This document shows, piece after piece, positions 7,518-15,836 of a stretch of DNA of 57,166 nucleotides; the stretch's first letter is position 1; the number at the start of each line of letters is the position of its first letter. The notes under the pieces are model-generated. The model was given only the letters and a program-made list of their open reading frames with translations, searched no databases and was not told the DNA's origin. The DNA is from Clostridia bacterium. Its GTDB lineage: Bacteria > Bacillota > Clostridia > Oscillospirales > UBA644. Where the stretch lies: positions 1 to 57,166 of the forward strand of contig WHHJ01000004.1 of the NCBI GenBank assembly GCA_014872655.1, in the 5' to 3' direction. A program made the position numbers and the translations under genes.

Positions 7518-9650
7518 ATGTTTTGTAATCATTGTGGAAAACGGCAGCCGGATGACGCAGTTTTTTGCTCTTTTTGCGGCAAGCCGATTGATCGGGAAGA
7601 TACGGGTCGGTCTGACGGCGAGGCCAAAACGACCGAGCCTTTGCATCAAAACGTACCGTCTGCGATAGCGCCGGATTCGGCTTCTTCCAACGCGTCCCCG
7701 GTGCCGGTGACGGAAGAATCTCCGATGCCGGCCGTGCATATTGCGCAAGAGCCGGACTTATCGTCGGCCCCGGTATCGGCGGAGAACGATTCGGCAGAAC
7801 GTTCGACCGCGGCAGAAGATGGGGTTTCAGCACAGGCGGACGCTTCTGTCGAAGCAGACACCGCTGCTAAAGAGTCCGTGCCGGCAGACAATTCGGCCGG
7901 TCGTCTTTCTTCGGATACAGCCGGTTCGGATACGGGTTTGGGTTCTGCGGATCCCCATGCAGCGGATCCTAATGCAGCGGGCGGATCCCGTCAGCGGTTA
8001 TCGCTGGAAGAAAAATTGTCCCGGCTCGAACAGGAACTGTCCCGTATGGGTGCGGAAGCCGATGAGGAATCGGACGTTTTAGTGCCCGATGATTTGACGG
8101 AAATGGTTCCCGAACCTCTCAACGAAAAACCCGTTTCGGCTCCACAACCCGCTTCGACTCGACGCGCAGCTGTGGCCGGGCAGGCTAATCCGGATCAGCC
8201 GCCTGTTATGACTCCGAAGTCCGCACCAGGGGCCGATTCCAAGCGGCCGCAGGAGACCCGTCCCCGTCCGACGCGTTCCAAAACCGCAGCATCTGCTGTA
8301 AAAGACGAGGATTTACCGGATTTTGAACTGTTTGACGACTGGGACGAGGACGAACCGGACGAAGCACCGGCCCGTCCGGCTCCGCGTAAAACTTCCTCGC
8401 CGCCGACAGCAAAGCAGCAGGCTGCAAAAAAGAAAGCCAAGAAGAAGTCTCCGGTCAAATGGATTGTTTTGTCCGTTTGCGGCGCCGTGGTTGTCGCAGC
8501 CGGCATCATTGCTTTGGTTTTGTTTTTGAATATGAATTCTCCGGCCAACCGGATTGTTTCGGCGCTGCAGCAAGGGGATACGCAAACAGCGGCCACGCTC
8601 TTTTCCGAAGTCGACCCGACCGGCTCGCAGTTTGCCAAGGTGCAGCAGGCACTCAACGATTATGTTGATCAGTTGATGGATTCGTATAAATCGGGGCAGG
8701 TCAGCGCATCGGACGCGCTGGAGCAGTTGCAGACGATTCTCAAATTTAACGTTCCGTATCTAACCGATAAAGTCAGCAAGCATATCACCGAGCTGACCCA
8801 ACAGATGGATGTGGAGGAAATTTACAATAAGGCGCAGCAGGCATATGAAGCCGGCAATTATGCGGACGCGATTACCTATTACAGCCAGATTGAATCTACC
8901 AGCCCGCATTACAGCGACGCGCAGGAAAAGTTAGAGCAAGCCCGTGAAAAGTATAAGCAGCAATATTTAGACGAGGCCGCGGCATTGGCCAAAAAGGACG
9001 ATTACGTCGGTGCAATCGATAAGTTAAACGATGCATTAAAAATTCTGAAAGACGACAAAGAACTAACCGACCAGATTGCAACTTATACGGATTCTTATGT
9101 AGATTCGGTGCTTTCGCAGGCAGACGCGCTGGTCAAAAAAGAAGATTACGAGGGGGCGGAAAAACTGTTGGCTCAAGCCATTCAGTTATTCCCGGACGAA
9201 AAAGAACTCTACAGCAAGCAGTCCGAAATCGCCGCCAAGAAATCGATTGATCTGATCGACGCCTGTGCACCCAATGCGGGAAAAGGCTGCACGGTATACA
9301 AATCCGGCAGTTCGTTTAAGATGGGTACGCAAAGTTATAGCCCGGGATTTGTGATCAACAATCAAAACGTGGATCTCCAGTCGGGAGAAGAAGCGTATGC
9401 CCAAGTGACGTTTGACCAAAAATATTCTTCGCTGTCCATGTTGATCGGCCGGACCGGCAACTCGCAGCAGGGAACATTTTCGGTTCACATTTATCTGGAT
9501 AACAAATTGGTTCGGCAGTACGAGATCGATGATGATTCGGTTAAAACGGTCACGTTAGACGTTTCCGGCGCCGAGACCATGCGGGTCGTTGTCATCAGCC
9601 AGACGTCCGGCATTGAATGCGGCTTTGCCGAAGCGGCCTTAAAGAAATAA
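7518..9650 (+). CDS. Zinc-ribbon, single-pass membrane protein with TPR repeats
   Basis: A 710-residue protein built from an N-terminal zinc ribbon (two CxxC pairs in the first 20 residues), a long acidic, Ala/Ser/Pro-rich disordered stretch to about residue 290, a Lys-rich segment, one membrane helix (about 314-339), TPR-like helices (about 345-590; AQQAYEAGNYADAITYY is typical) and a beta-rich C-terminal domain of about 110 residues resembling NPCBM carbohydrate-binding modules. The ribbon would be cytoplasmic and the TPR and C-terminal parts outside. ATG 7518 gives the usual MFCNHCG opening, and the GAGGGG site is 12 bases upstream. No partner is evident; a scaffold or sensor role is possible but unproven. 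Confidence 0.75.
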   Translation: MFCNHCGKRQPDDAVFCSFCGKPIDREDTGRSDGEAKTTEPLHQNVPSAIAPDSASSNASPVPVTEESPMPAVHIAQEPDLSSAPVSAENDSAERSTAAEDGVSAQADASVEADTAAKESVPADNSAGRLSSDTAGSDTGLGSADPHAADPNAAGGSRQRLSLEEKLSRLEQELSRMGAEADEESDVLVPDDLTEMVPEPLNEKPVSAPQPASTRRAAVAGQANPDQPPVMTPKSAPGADSKRPQETRPRPTRSKTAASAVKDEDLPDFELFDDWDEDEPDEAPARPAPRKTSSPPTAKQQAAKKKAKKKSPVKWIVLSVCGAVVVAAGIIALVLFLNMNSPANRIVSALQQGDTQTAATLFSEVDPTGSQFAKVQQALNDYVDQLMDSYKSGQVSASDALEQLQTILKFNVPYLTDKVSKHITELTQQMDVEEIYNKAQQAYEAGNYADAITYYSQIESTSPHYSDAQEKLEQAREKYKQQYLDEAAALAKKDDYVGAIDKLNDALKILKDDKELTDQIATYTDSYVDSVLSQADALVKKEDYEGAEKLLAQAIQLFPDEKELYSKQSEIAAKKSIDLIDACAPNAGKGCTVYKSGSSFKMGTQSYSPGFVINNQNVDLQSGEEAYAQVTFDQKYSSLSMLIGRTGNSQQGTFSVHIYLDNKLVRQYEIDDDSVKTVTLDVSGAETMRVVVISQTSGIECGFAEAALKK

Positions 9651-9661
9651 ACGAAATTTTT

Positions 9662-9690
9662 GTCCCGCAGAACTGGATTTTCTGCGGGAC
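9662..9690 (+). terminator. Hairpin terminator after the zinc-ribbon/TPR gene
   Basis: Eleven-bp perfect arms, GTCCCGCAGAA (9662-9672) and TTCTGCGGGAC (9680-9690), followed by ATTCTTGTTC. The T tract is weak. Confidence 0.65.
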
Positions 9691-9761
9691 ATTCTTGTTC
9701 GATCTTAGGGGATGCCACTTATTGCAGGTAAACGTTTTGAACTGTAACCCTGTCCAAAACC

Positions 9762-10140
9762 AGGGCGCTTGCGTTGCCGCACCGTTTTGTGAGAATTTAT
9801 TTTGCCGCGGTTCGGTCTAATGTTCCCCCTTGTTTGTGCTGAGTTCTTTTGGAAAACCGGTTTATTTTTTTTAGGTTGTTTTTGCAGGGCTGCCAGTTTG
9901 GCGGGCAGACGGAGCTTCCCCGCCGCCGCGCTGTCTGTTCAGCCCCATAAGTTTGTTCGAGCCGGGGCCTGCGCTGCCTTGCCGTTTTATGTGAGTTTGT
10001 TCCATTGCGGCTGGGCCTGATGTTTTCCCTGTTTTGTGACACCTTCCGGAAAATCGGCTACTTTTGCAGGTTTTTCTGTTTGAAAGGCTGTTTTGTCTTT
10101 CTTGCCACCGCGCCGTCCTTTTGCCCCGGTTGATTCTTTG
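9762..10140. repeat. Decayed tandem duplication, two ~190-bp units
   Basis: This fills most of the 540-bp gap between 9650 and 10192. Unit A (about 9762-9961) and unit B (about 9962-10140) share the same order of blocks: a GC-rich TGCG(T/C)TGCC start, CCGTTTT with TGTGAG, a TGCGGC or CCGCGG block, (T/C)TGATGTT with CCC, TTCCGGAAAA or TTTTGGAAAA, TTTTGCAGG, and CCGCCGCGC or CCACCGCGCC. Stop codons interrupt all frames. No gene, promoter or RNA was recognised. Confidence 0.5.
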
Positions 10141-10191
10141 TTTTATAAAGAGCCTGTTTTTTGATCAAAAGAAGAAAGGAAAGAATACCAC

Positions 10192-10368
10192 ATGAAATCA
10201 AGATGTGAATCCTGTCTGTATTACGAGTATGATGAGGATTATGAGCAGTATCTTTGCACCGTCAGCTTGGACGAGGACGAAATGATGCGCTTTCTGAGTC
10301 GCAACAATGCGGATTGCCCGTACTATCACGACGGCGACGAATACAAAACGGTCCGCAAACAAAACTGA
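10192..10368 (+). CDS. DUF6472 family small protein
   Basis: A 58-residue acidic protein with a CxxC pair near the start (RCESC, residues 5-8), a later CPYY and a DGDEY motif ending in VRKQN. This matches the DUF6472 family, tiny proteins widespread in Firmicutes whose role is unknown; the Cys spacing suggests metal binding. ATG 10192 has AGAAAGGAAAG upstream. It lies between a decayed repeat region and the WYL gene, 114 bases ahead of the latter. Confidence 0.8.
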   Translation: MKSRCESCLYYEYDEDYEQYLCTVSLDEDEMMRFLSRNNADCPYYHDGDEYKTVRKQN

Positions 10369-10482
10369 CGCCGGGCGCGGTTGTGCTTGTGTGTGAAAAC
10401 TTTGGTGCACACAGAAAGAGAAGGGTCTTTGGAGGCTTTTCAGAGGTCGTTATACCATGGGAACGGAGGCGGAATCATCGGC

Positions 10483-11727
10483 ATGGCATACAATGAGTTG
10501 ATCAAAAATTTTAATAAAATCCGAGACTACATGCGTGAGTTTTATGTGTACGGTTTTAAAAGACGCGAAGAATATACGAACAAGAGCGCCCGATCTTACG
10601 ATGATGAACGCCGTCGGATAGAAAGCTGGCTGGGCAGTTATATGCGGTTCCGGCAGACTTCAGACGGTAAAAATGTTTTTCTTTCTATTGACAGCCGTGC
10701 CGTACGCCATAATCCTTTATACAAGGCCTGGAAGACCAAGAGTTTTACCGACGGAGATATTACGCTTCACTTTATTCTTCTGGATATATTGTCCTCTCCC
10801 TCGGTTGTGCTTTCTTTGCGTGAGATTACCGATCAGCTGGATCACTATCTTTGCGGTTTTAAACAACCAAAGGTTTTTGATGAATCCACCGTAAGAAAAA
10901 AACTTCGTGAATATATGGCCGAAGGTATTATCAAGGCCGAAAAACACGGAAAAACTATTTTTTATAGACGGGCCGAATCTGTTGAATTTAACAATACAGA
11001 TGTGCTGGATTTTTTTTCTGAAATTTCTCCCTGTGGGGTTATTGGGTCTTATTTACTGGACAGAAAAAACAGTGGAAACGATTTGTTTATCTTTAAGCAT
11101 CACCATATCACCGGCGCGATGGACAGCCAGGTTCTGTGCGCGCTGTTTGTTGCTATGGAAGCAAAGAATTTCGTCACGATTGAAATGATTCATCGCCGCG
11201 ACGGAAGCGTTACAAAAAACCAGGTGGTTCCTCTCCGGATCATGATCGGGGCTCAGACCGGAAGACAGTATTTGATGGCCTATACTCCGCAGTTTGAACA
11301 AATATCTTCTTTCCGTCTGGATCATATTCTTTGTGTAAAGGCTGATGGCGTTTGTTCCCGGTTTGATGTTCTTCGAGAAAAGCTTGACAGGCTCAGACCT
11401 TATATGTGGGGAGTCAGCACGCAGGGAATTTCCGGACAGGCTTTGGAGCATGTCGAGTTTACGGTTCGGTATGCGGAGAATGAAAAATATATCCATTATC
11501 GACTGGAGCGTGAAAAACGCTGCGGGATTGTAGAGAAAATCGATGATCATACCAGTCGGTTTTCTGCGGATGTATTGGATGCCGGAGAAGTGATTCCCTG
11601 GATCAGAACCTTTATTTGTCGAATCGTTTGTCTTCGTTTTTCCGATGAGCAGCTGGAAAAGCAGTTTTGGGACGATTTGAAACAGATGTATCGTCTTTAC
11701 GGGCTTGAGGAAGGGGTAAACACATGA
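10483..11727 (+). CDS. WYL-domain transcriptional regulator (first of a pair)
   Basis: A 414-residue protein with an N-terminal part like a winged helix-turn-helix (roughly residues 80-150, with a REYMAEGIIKAEKHGK region) and a C-terminal WYL-type ligand-sensing region (about 210-310, containing VVPLRIMIGAQTGRQYLMAY). WYL proteins bind nucleic-acid-derived or other ligands and often control DNA- and RNA-damage or defence genes. ATG 10483 follows GGAACGGAGGCGG. The stop overlaps the ATG of a second WYL gene (ATGA), so the two are translationally coupled. Together they precede a structured non-coding region and a Ro60-like gene, which they may control. Confidence 0.82.
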   Translation: MAYNELIKNFNKIRDYMREFYVYGFKRREEYTNKSARSYDDERRRIESWLGSYMRFRQTSDGKNVFLSIDSRAVRHNPLYKAWKTKSFTDGDITLHFILLDILSSPSVVLSLREITDQLDHYLCGFKQPKVFDESTVRKKLREYMAEGIIKAEKHGKTIFYRRAESVEFNNTDVLDFFSEISPCGVIGSYLLDRKNSGNDLFIFKHHHITGAMDSQVLCALFVAMEAKNFVTIEMIHRRDGSVTKNQVVPLRIMIGAQTGRQYLMAYTPQFEQISSFRLDHILCVKADGVCSRFDVLREKLDRLRPYMWGVSTQGISGQALEHVEFTVRYAENEKYIHYRLEREKRCGIVEKIDDHTSRFSADVLDAGEVIPWIRTFICRIVCLRFSDEQLEKQFWDDLKQMYRLYGLEEGVNT

Positions 11728-12635
11728 TTTTCAGTGAACTATATAGTGCTTATTATCATACTGTCGCCCGCATTCTTCAATCGGCAATAGATCATCCCCT
11801 GCAGAAAAAAGAATTACGTGAAATGATTGAGCAGACAGCTTTTGGGGAAAGTATCCTGAAGATGGAGTCCTCTTTGGATGAAGAGCGCTGGCAATTGATT
11901 GATTCGGATGGGTCGACCCCGATCAAGAATCGTCCGACCATGCCGCTCACGATACTCCAAAAAAGATGGCTGAAGGCAATCTTTTCAGATCCGAGAATCC
12001 GTTTGTTTTCGGATACGTTTCCCGAATATGAAGACGTGGAACCTTTATTTACCAGGCAGGATTACAGCATCTTTGATCAATACGGTGACGGGGATCCGTA
12101 TGAGGATGAATCTTATATCCGAAATTTTCGGTTGATTCTGGACGCGATCAAGGTCGGATATCCGCTTGATATTGAAACGGTGCATCCCTTTGGACCTGTG
12201 ACGCACTTGATATTGATGCCGCAGGTTCTGGAATATTCGGAAAAAAACGATAAATTCAGACTTATCGGTGCCTCAGAGCAGTATGTTTCAACGGTCAATT
12301 TGGGCAGGATCCGATCGTGTGCGCGTTATACGGGTTCTTTTGAAGCAACGCCAAAGGGCGTCCGTTCTGATCAACGGAAAATCGTCGAGATTGAACTGCT
12401 GGATCAAAGAAACGCCCTGGAACGAGTTCTTCTTTCTTTTGCTTATTTTGAAAAGGAAGCGATCAGACTGGATGATCAGCATTACCGTGTTAAGATTACA
12501 TACGATGCGGATGACGAAGCGGAAATGGTGATTCAAATCTTATCTTTCGGTCCGATGATTCAAGTGGTGTCTCCGCAAAACTTTGTACAACTTATCAAAG
12601 AAAGACTGTTGCGTCAGAAAAGTTGCGAACTGTGA
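11724..12635 (+). CDS. WYL-domain protein (second of a pair)
   Basis: A 303-residue partner of the preceding gene, starting at ATG 11724 inside its stop codon. The middle contains PLTILQKRWLKAIFSDPRIRLF, common in WYL proteins of Clostridia, and the C-terminal third has a WYL-like beta region (VEIELLDQRNALERVLLSFAYFEKEA) followed by a C-terminal extension. I do not see a clear DNA-binding helix-turn-helix, so it may heterodimerise with the first protein. The stop lies inside a strong terminator that ends the WYL transcript before the non-coding region. Confidence 0.75.
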   Translation: MIFSELYSAYYHTVARILQSAIDHPLQKKELREMIEQTAFGESILKMESSLDEERWQLIDSDGSTPIKNRPTMPLTILQKRWLKAIFSDPRIRLFSDTFPEYEDVEPLFTRQDYSIFDQYGDGDPYEDESYIRNFRLILDAIKVGYPLDIETVHPFGPVTHLILMPQVLEYSEKNDKFRLIGASEQYVSTVNLGRIRSCARYTGSFEATPKGVRSDQRKIVEIELLDQRNALERVLLSFAYFEKEAIRLDDQHYRVKITYDADDEAEMVIQILSFGPMIQVVSPQNFVQLIKERLLRQKSCEL

Positions 12636-12654
12636 ATGTTCGCAACTTTTTTTC
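12621..12654 (+). terminator. Terminator overlapping the end of the WYL operon
   Basis: AGTTGCGAAC (12621-12630) pairs perfectly with GTTCGCAACT (12638-12647), followed by seven or more T. The TGA stop (12633-12635) sits in the loop. Confidence 0.9.
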
Positions 12655-12675
12655 CGTGATAAGGGGGAGTGGTTC

Positions 12676-12684
12676 TGTTATAAT
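12676..12684 (+). promoter_or_regulatory. Extended -10 promoter for the non-coding RNA region
   Basis: TGTTATAAT (12676-12684) is an extended -10 box (TGnTATAAT). No good -35 box is visible at 16-18 bp, which is compatible with activator-dependent expression, possibly by the adjacent WYL proteins. Confidence 0.5.
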
Positions 12685-12689
12685 GGCAA

Positions 12690-13006
12690 TATCAAGCAGC
12701 GTTGTTCTTCCTACTTCTGCGGTAAGTGGTTTAGGCAGGCGGCGAGGCAGAAAGATGCATACAGCAATTTTAAATTTTATCTTCAACTTAGAGAGGTTAA
12801 AACGAATGCATCTTGAAAAGGGAAAGGCGCACACAGCAATATCTTGGGAGAATCGATGGGAAGTGCTTTACGGGTACACAAACGCGCCTTGGCCTGTTTG
12901 AAATGCTGTTTTCGTCTTTGGACGGAGGCGGCACACTTCCCGATCGAACAACATTGATTTTTTAGAAAAGTGCCGCGCATAAGCGCATTGGGCGCTTTTT
13001 ATTTTT
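12690..13006 (+). ncRNA. Structured non-coding RNA candidate (possible bacterial Y RNA) upstream of a Ro-like gene
   Basis: About 315 bases bounded by an extended -10 promoter and a strong terminator, with no credible reading frame. Predicted helices: TTCTGC/GCAGAA (12715-12720 with 12747-12752); a perfect 9-bp helix AAGATGCAT/ATGCATCTT (12752-12760 with 12806-12814, sharing one base with the first); and a 13-bp helix (12853-12865 with 12934-12947) carrying a single bulged G at 12942. The terminator helix (12966-12974 with 12991-12999) contains an inner GCGC/GCGC hairpin and is followed by a T tract. Bacterial Ro proteins bind Y RNAs usually encoded beside them, so this is the obvious candidate. 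I could not match a specific Y RNA consensus; alternatively it is a long structured leader of the Ro gene. Confidence 0.55.
12966..13006 (+). terminator. Strong terminator ending the non-coding RNA
   Basis: AAAAGTGCC (12966-12974) pairs with GGCGCTTTT (12991-12999) through nine pairs including one G-U, an inner GCGC-ATAA-GCGC hairpin stacks on it, and TTTTTATTTTT follows. It ends only 27 bases before the Ro-like gene, so that gene needs read-through or another promoter. Confidence 0.85.
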
Positions 13007-13032
13007 GAAGCAATTGAAAGGGGTCGAAGAAG

Positions 13033-14517
13033 ATGTTGGAATATCTGAAACAACAGTCCAATCACACATGGACTGAAAACGGGGCGGTTACTCTGGAGTC
13101 CAGCGGCAGTGCGTGTCTGGATTTTTTTGCGGTAGCCGGTGCGTTGCGCTGCGCGGAAATTTCGGAAATTCAGGTTCTGTTCTTGCGCGCCTATACCGAG
13201 GACCCAGATTTGGCGATGAAACTGCTGTTTTATCTGCGTGATGTCCGCGGCGGGCTGGGCGAGAGAAGAGTGTTCCGTGCACTGCTTGGATGGCTTGCAT
13301 ACTGCCGCCCGAACAGCGTTATTAAAAACGTGCAATATATTCCCGAATTCGGCCGTTACGACGACTGGATGTGTCTGCTTGGAACTCCGAGTGAAAAAGA
13401 AATGCTGGCCTGTCTGCGCGAACAACTCGCCAGGGACTCCGGCGCGCTTGCACGCGGGGAATCGGTATCGCTGCTTGCCAAATGGCTGCCTTCCGTTAAT
13501 GCATCCTGCTCTGAAACGGTGAAACGGGCAAAGGTTCTTGCCTCTGTTCTCGGTATGAGTGAGGCAGAATACCGAAAGACGTTGACGGCACTGCGAGCCC
13601 GGATTAGACTTCTTGAGAATTCGCTTAGAAAAAAAGATTATTCTTTTGACTATGCAAAACAGCCGTCCCGAGCGCTGCGCAAGTATCGGAAAGCTTTTAT
13701 GCGCCGTGATTCAAAGCGCTACTTTGAATTTCTTTCAAATGTTGAATCCGGCAAGGCCTCTCTTCATGCAGACCAGGTATCGGCGTATGAACTGGTTGAA
13801 CCTTATCTTTCTGTTGAGGGTGACGAACAGAGTTTTATGAAACCGATCAGTCCGGAGGAAGAACGGTTTTTAAACGCGACATGGGCCGCCCTTCCTGATT
13901 TCGGCAACCATGAAAATGCGCTGGCCGTCATTGACACATCGGGTTCGATGTATTACGGCGGAAGACCGTTGCCTGCAGCCGTTGCACTTTCTTTAGGTTT
14001 GTATTTTGCCGAGCATAATACGGGTTGCTTTCAAAATCATTTTATCGAGTTTTCCGAGCGGCCGCAGCTGATTGAACTGAAAGGCAGCACCTTTGCGGAT
14101 AAACTGCGGTATGCCTGTACTTTCAATGAAATCGGCAATACAAATTTGGAGGCGGTCTTTGATCTGATCTTAAATACAGCTGTCAAAAATCGTGTTCCCC
14201 AACGTGAACTGCCGTCCAAATTGATCATTATTTCCGATATGGAGTTTGACTGTTGTGTGGCAGATGCCTCGTTGAGCAATTTTGAAAATGCACAAAAAAA
14301 ATATGCCCGGCATGGATATCGGTTGCCCGAAATCGTTTTTTGGAATGTTGCGAGCCGAAACAGGCAGCAACCCGTTTGTCAGAACGAGCAGGGTGTGATT
14401 CTGGTGTCCGGTGCAACTCCCCGCATTTTTTCGATGGTTGCGTCAAATAAAATGTCTCCCTACGCTTTTATGCAGGAGGTTCTCGGGAGCGCGCGTTATG
14501 CAAAGATCTCCGCATAA
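13033..14517 (+). CDS. Ro60-like protein (DUF2828/TROVE-type helical repeats plus vWA domain)
   Basis: A 494-residue protein with a helical-repeat N-terminal part (the LRDVRGGLGERRVFR and IPEFGRYDDW motifs are typical of DUF2828 and related TROVE proteins) and a C-terminal von Willebrand A domain whose MIDAS metal site reads DTSGSM (about 301-306). Ro60 homologues hold misfolded RNAs and Y RNAs in a helical ring and in bacteria work with exoribonucleases in stress and RNA maturation. ATG 13033 follows GAAAGGGG. It is placed directly behind a structured RNA region and a WYL regulator pair. I infer an RNA quality-control role; a purely DUF2828 protein of unknown role is the alternative. Confidence 0.75.
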   Translation: MLEYLKQQSNHTWTENGAVTLESSGSACLDFFAVAGALRCAEISEIQVLFLRAYTEDPDLAMKLLFYLRDVRGGLGERRVFRALLGWLAYCRPNSVIKNVQYIPEFGRYDDWMCLLGTPSEKEMLACLREQLARDSGALARGESVSLLAKWLPSVNASCSETVKRAKVLASVLGMSEAEYRKTLTALRARIRLLENSLRKKDYSFDYAKQPSRALRKYRKAFMRRDSKRYFEFLSNVESGKASLHADQVSAYELVEPYLSVEGDEQSFMKPISPEEERFLNATWAALPDFGNHENALAVIDTSGSMYYGGRPLPAAVALSLGLYFAEHNTGCFQNHFIEFSERPQLIELKGSTFADKLRYACTFNEIGNTNLEAVFDLILNTAVKNRVPQRELPSKLIIISDMEFDCCVADASLSNFENAQKKYARHGYRLPEIVFWNVASRNRQQPVCQNEQGVILVSGATPRIFSMVASNKMSPYAFMQEVLGSARYAKISA

Positions 14518-14614
14518 AAAGGACAGGATTGCTCGTTTATCTGCGGTCATCTTGTTTTTGTAGTAAAAGGAAGAAACTTAATGATAAAGTTTTTGTTTTT
14601 GCAGAATAAATTTT

Positions 14615-14704
14615 AAGAGGTCAGGAATATTTAAACGGACAGTACCTGATGAACCGTGTAGGGGTTCGGTTTGTATATGGGGTTGTATGCCGACCTCTTT
14701 TATC
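14615..14704 (+). ncRNA. Second structured RNA candidate behind the Ro-like gene
   Basis: In the 338-base gap after the Ro-like gene, AAGAGGTC (14615-14622) pairs perfectly with GACCTCTT (14692-14699), followed by TTTAT. Inside are CAGG/CCTG (14622-14625 with 14645-14648) and GAACC/GGTTC (14651-14655 with 14663-14667), the latter a 5-bp stem with a 7-base loop like an anticodon or T arm. Paired ends and about 85-nt length recall a small Y-type or tRNA-like RNA. It is not a canonical tRNA. The rest of the gap holds a terminator at 14791. Confidence 0.4.
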
Positions 14705-14790
14705 GTCTGCGTGAGACTTTGTGTAGGGAGCTTTCCAAAACAAACAATCCTTTAATAATCATTAAAGCAAACGGTCTATGATAAAAAAAC

Positions 14791-14827
14791 CGACAGCAGC
14801 CACAAACTTCAGCTGCTGTCGTTTTTT
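14791..14827. terminator. Bidirectional terminator between the Ro region and upp
   Basis: CGACAGCAGC (14791-14800) pairs perfectly with GCTGCTGTCG (14812-14821). TTTTTTATTT follows on the plus strand and AAAAAAAC precedes, giving a T tract on the minus strand, so it can serve the plus-strand RNA and upp. Confidence 0.88.
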
Positions 14828-14855
14828 ATTTCATAAGTATAAGGATGTATATTGC

Positions 14856-15482
14856 TTATTTGGTGCCGAAAATGCGGTCGCCGGCGTCGCCGAGGCCCGG
14901 CACGATGTAGCCGTGGTCGTTGAGTTTTTCGTCGATTGCGGCGCAGTAGATTTCAACGTCCGGATGTTCGCGGTTGAGGCGTTCAACGCCTTCCGGTGCG
15001 GCAATCAGATGAACGCTTTTGATTTTTTTGACACCGTCTTCTTTTAAAAACTGGATTGCAGCCGAAGCCGATCCGCCGGTGGCAAGCATCGGATCTACTA
15101 AAAGAACCTCGCGTTCGCTAATGTCTTTAGGTAACTTACAGTAGTATTTGACCGGTTCCAGGGTTTGCGGATCGCGGAACAGGCCGATGTGACCTACTTT
15201 AATTGAGGGAATCAGTTCAATAATGCCGTCTACCATGCCGAGACCTGCTCGTAAGATCGGGACAACCGCCATTTTCTTTCCGGCGATAATCTTCGCCGTT
15301 GTTTTGGTGATGGGGGTTTCGATTTCAATGTCTTTGAGCGGAAGATCTCGGGTGACCTCGTAACACATCAACATCGCCACTTCACTGGCCAGTTCACGGA
15401 ACTCTTTGGAACTGGTTTCAATTTTGCGCATGATGGTAATTTTGTGTTGAATCAGCGGATGGTTGGTAAAATGTACTTTCAT
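14856..15482 (-). CDS. upp: Uracil phosphoribosyltransferase
   Basis: A 208-residue salvage enzyme that joins uracil and PRPP to give UMP. The PRPP-binding VDPMLATGGSASAA loop and the C-terminal GLGDAGDRIFGTK are characteristic, and the length is standard. I take the start at 15482 (MKVHFTNHPLIQHK), preceded by AGAAGAGGGAAAAG; the frame is open further upstream without conservation. It is the last gene of a leftward run behind rpiB but separated from it by 354 bases of decayed sequence, and no clear promoter of its own was found. Confidence 0.97.
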   Translation of the reverse strand: MKVHFTNHPLIQHKITIMRKIETSSKEFRELASEVAMLMCYEVTRDLPLKDIEIETPITKTTAKIIAGKKMAVVPILRAGLGMVDGIIELIPSIKVGHIGLFRDPQTLEPVKYYCKLPKDISEREVLLVDPMLATGGSASAAIQFLKEDGVKKIKSVHLIAAPEGVERLNREHPDVEIYCAAIDEKLNDHGYIVPGLGDAGDRIFGTK

Positions 15483-15614
15483 AACTTTTCCCTCTTCTTT
15501 CTGTATCAAAATCGATATCAAATATTGGTTTTGCTGTTTGATGATTGCGGGGTAAATTTTAGATTCCGACATCGTTTCAAAACGGGGTATCTGCTTATAA
15601 GAATGTGAGACCGC

Positions 15615-15800
15615 TTTCCTCGAAGCCCAGCTTGCTGTGAGCCTGTTTGATCTTTTTATCTGAGTTGATTGACCGCTTTTTTGTGCGAAAATTGTTGTCT
15701 CAACTTTTGTTATGGCGTTTTGTTTTCATGCTGTCGATGCGGGTTTGATGTTTCCTGTCTTCAAGCCCGATCCCAAAGACTTTTGTTGTTTTTCCTTTTG
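15615..15800 (-). repeat. Decayed copies of the rpiB 3' end
   Basis: Two degenerate copies of the last ~60 bases of rpiB lie downstream of it. The nearer (about 15726-15796), read on the minus strand, still encodes KHQTRID in line with the rpiB C-terminus (VF, an acidic stretch, KHQTRID, then ML). The farther (about 15617-15655) keeps only a GFEE-like stretch. Neither has an open frame. This explains most of the gap between upp and rpiB. Confidence 0.6.
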
Positions 15801-15836
15801 GAAGCATGAGCTGCACCTACAAAGTTTATGATGTGG

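Noticed and set aside
14615..14704. A genuine tRNA gene
   Set aside because: The anticodon-like arm is convincing, but the D loop would be too large and there is no T arm with a TTCRA loop.
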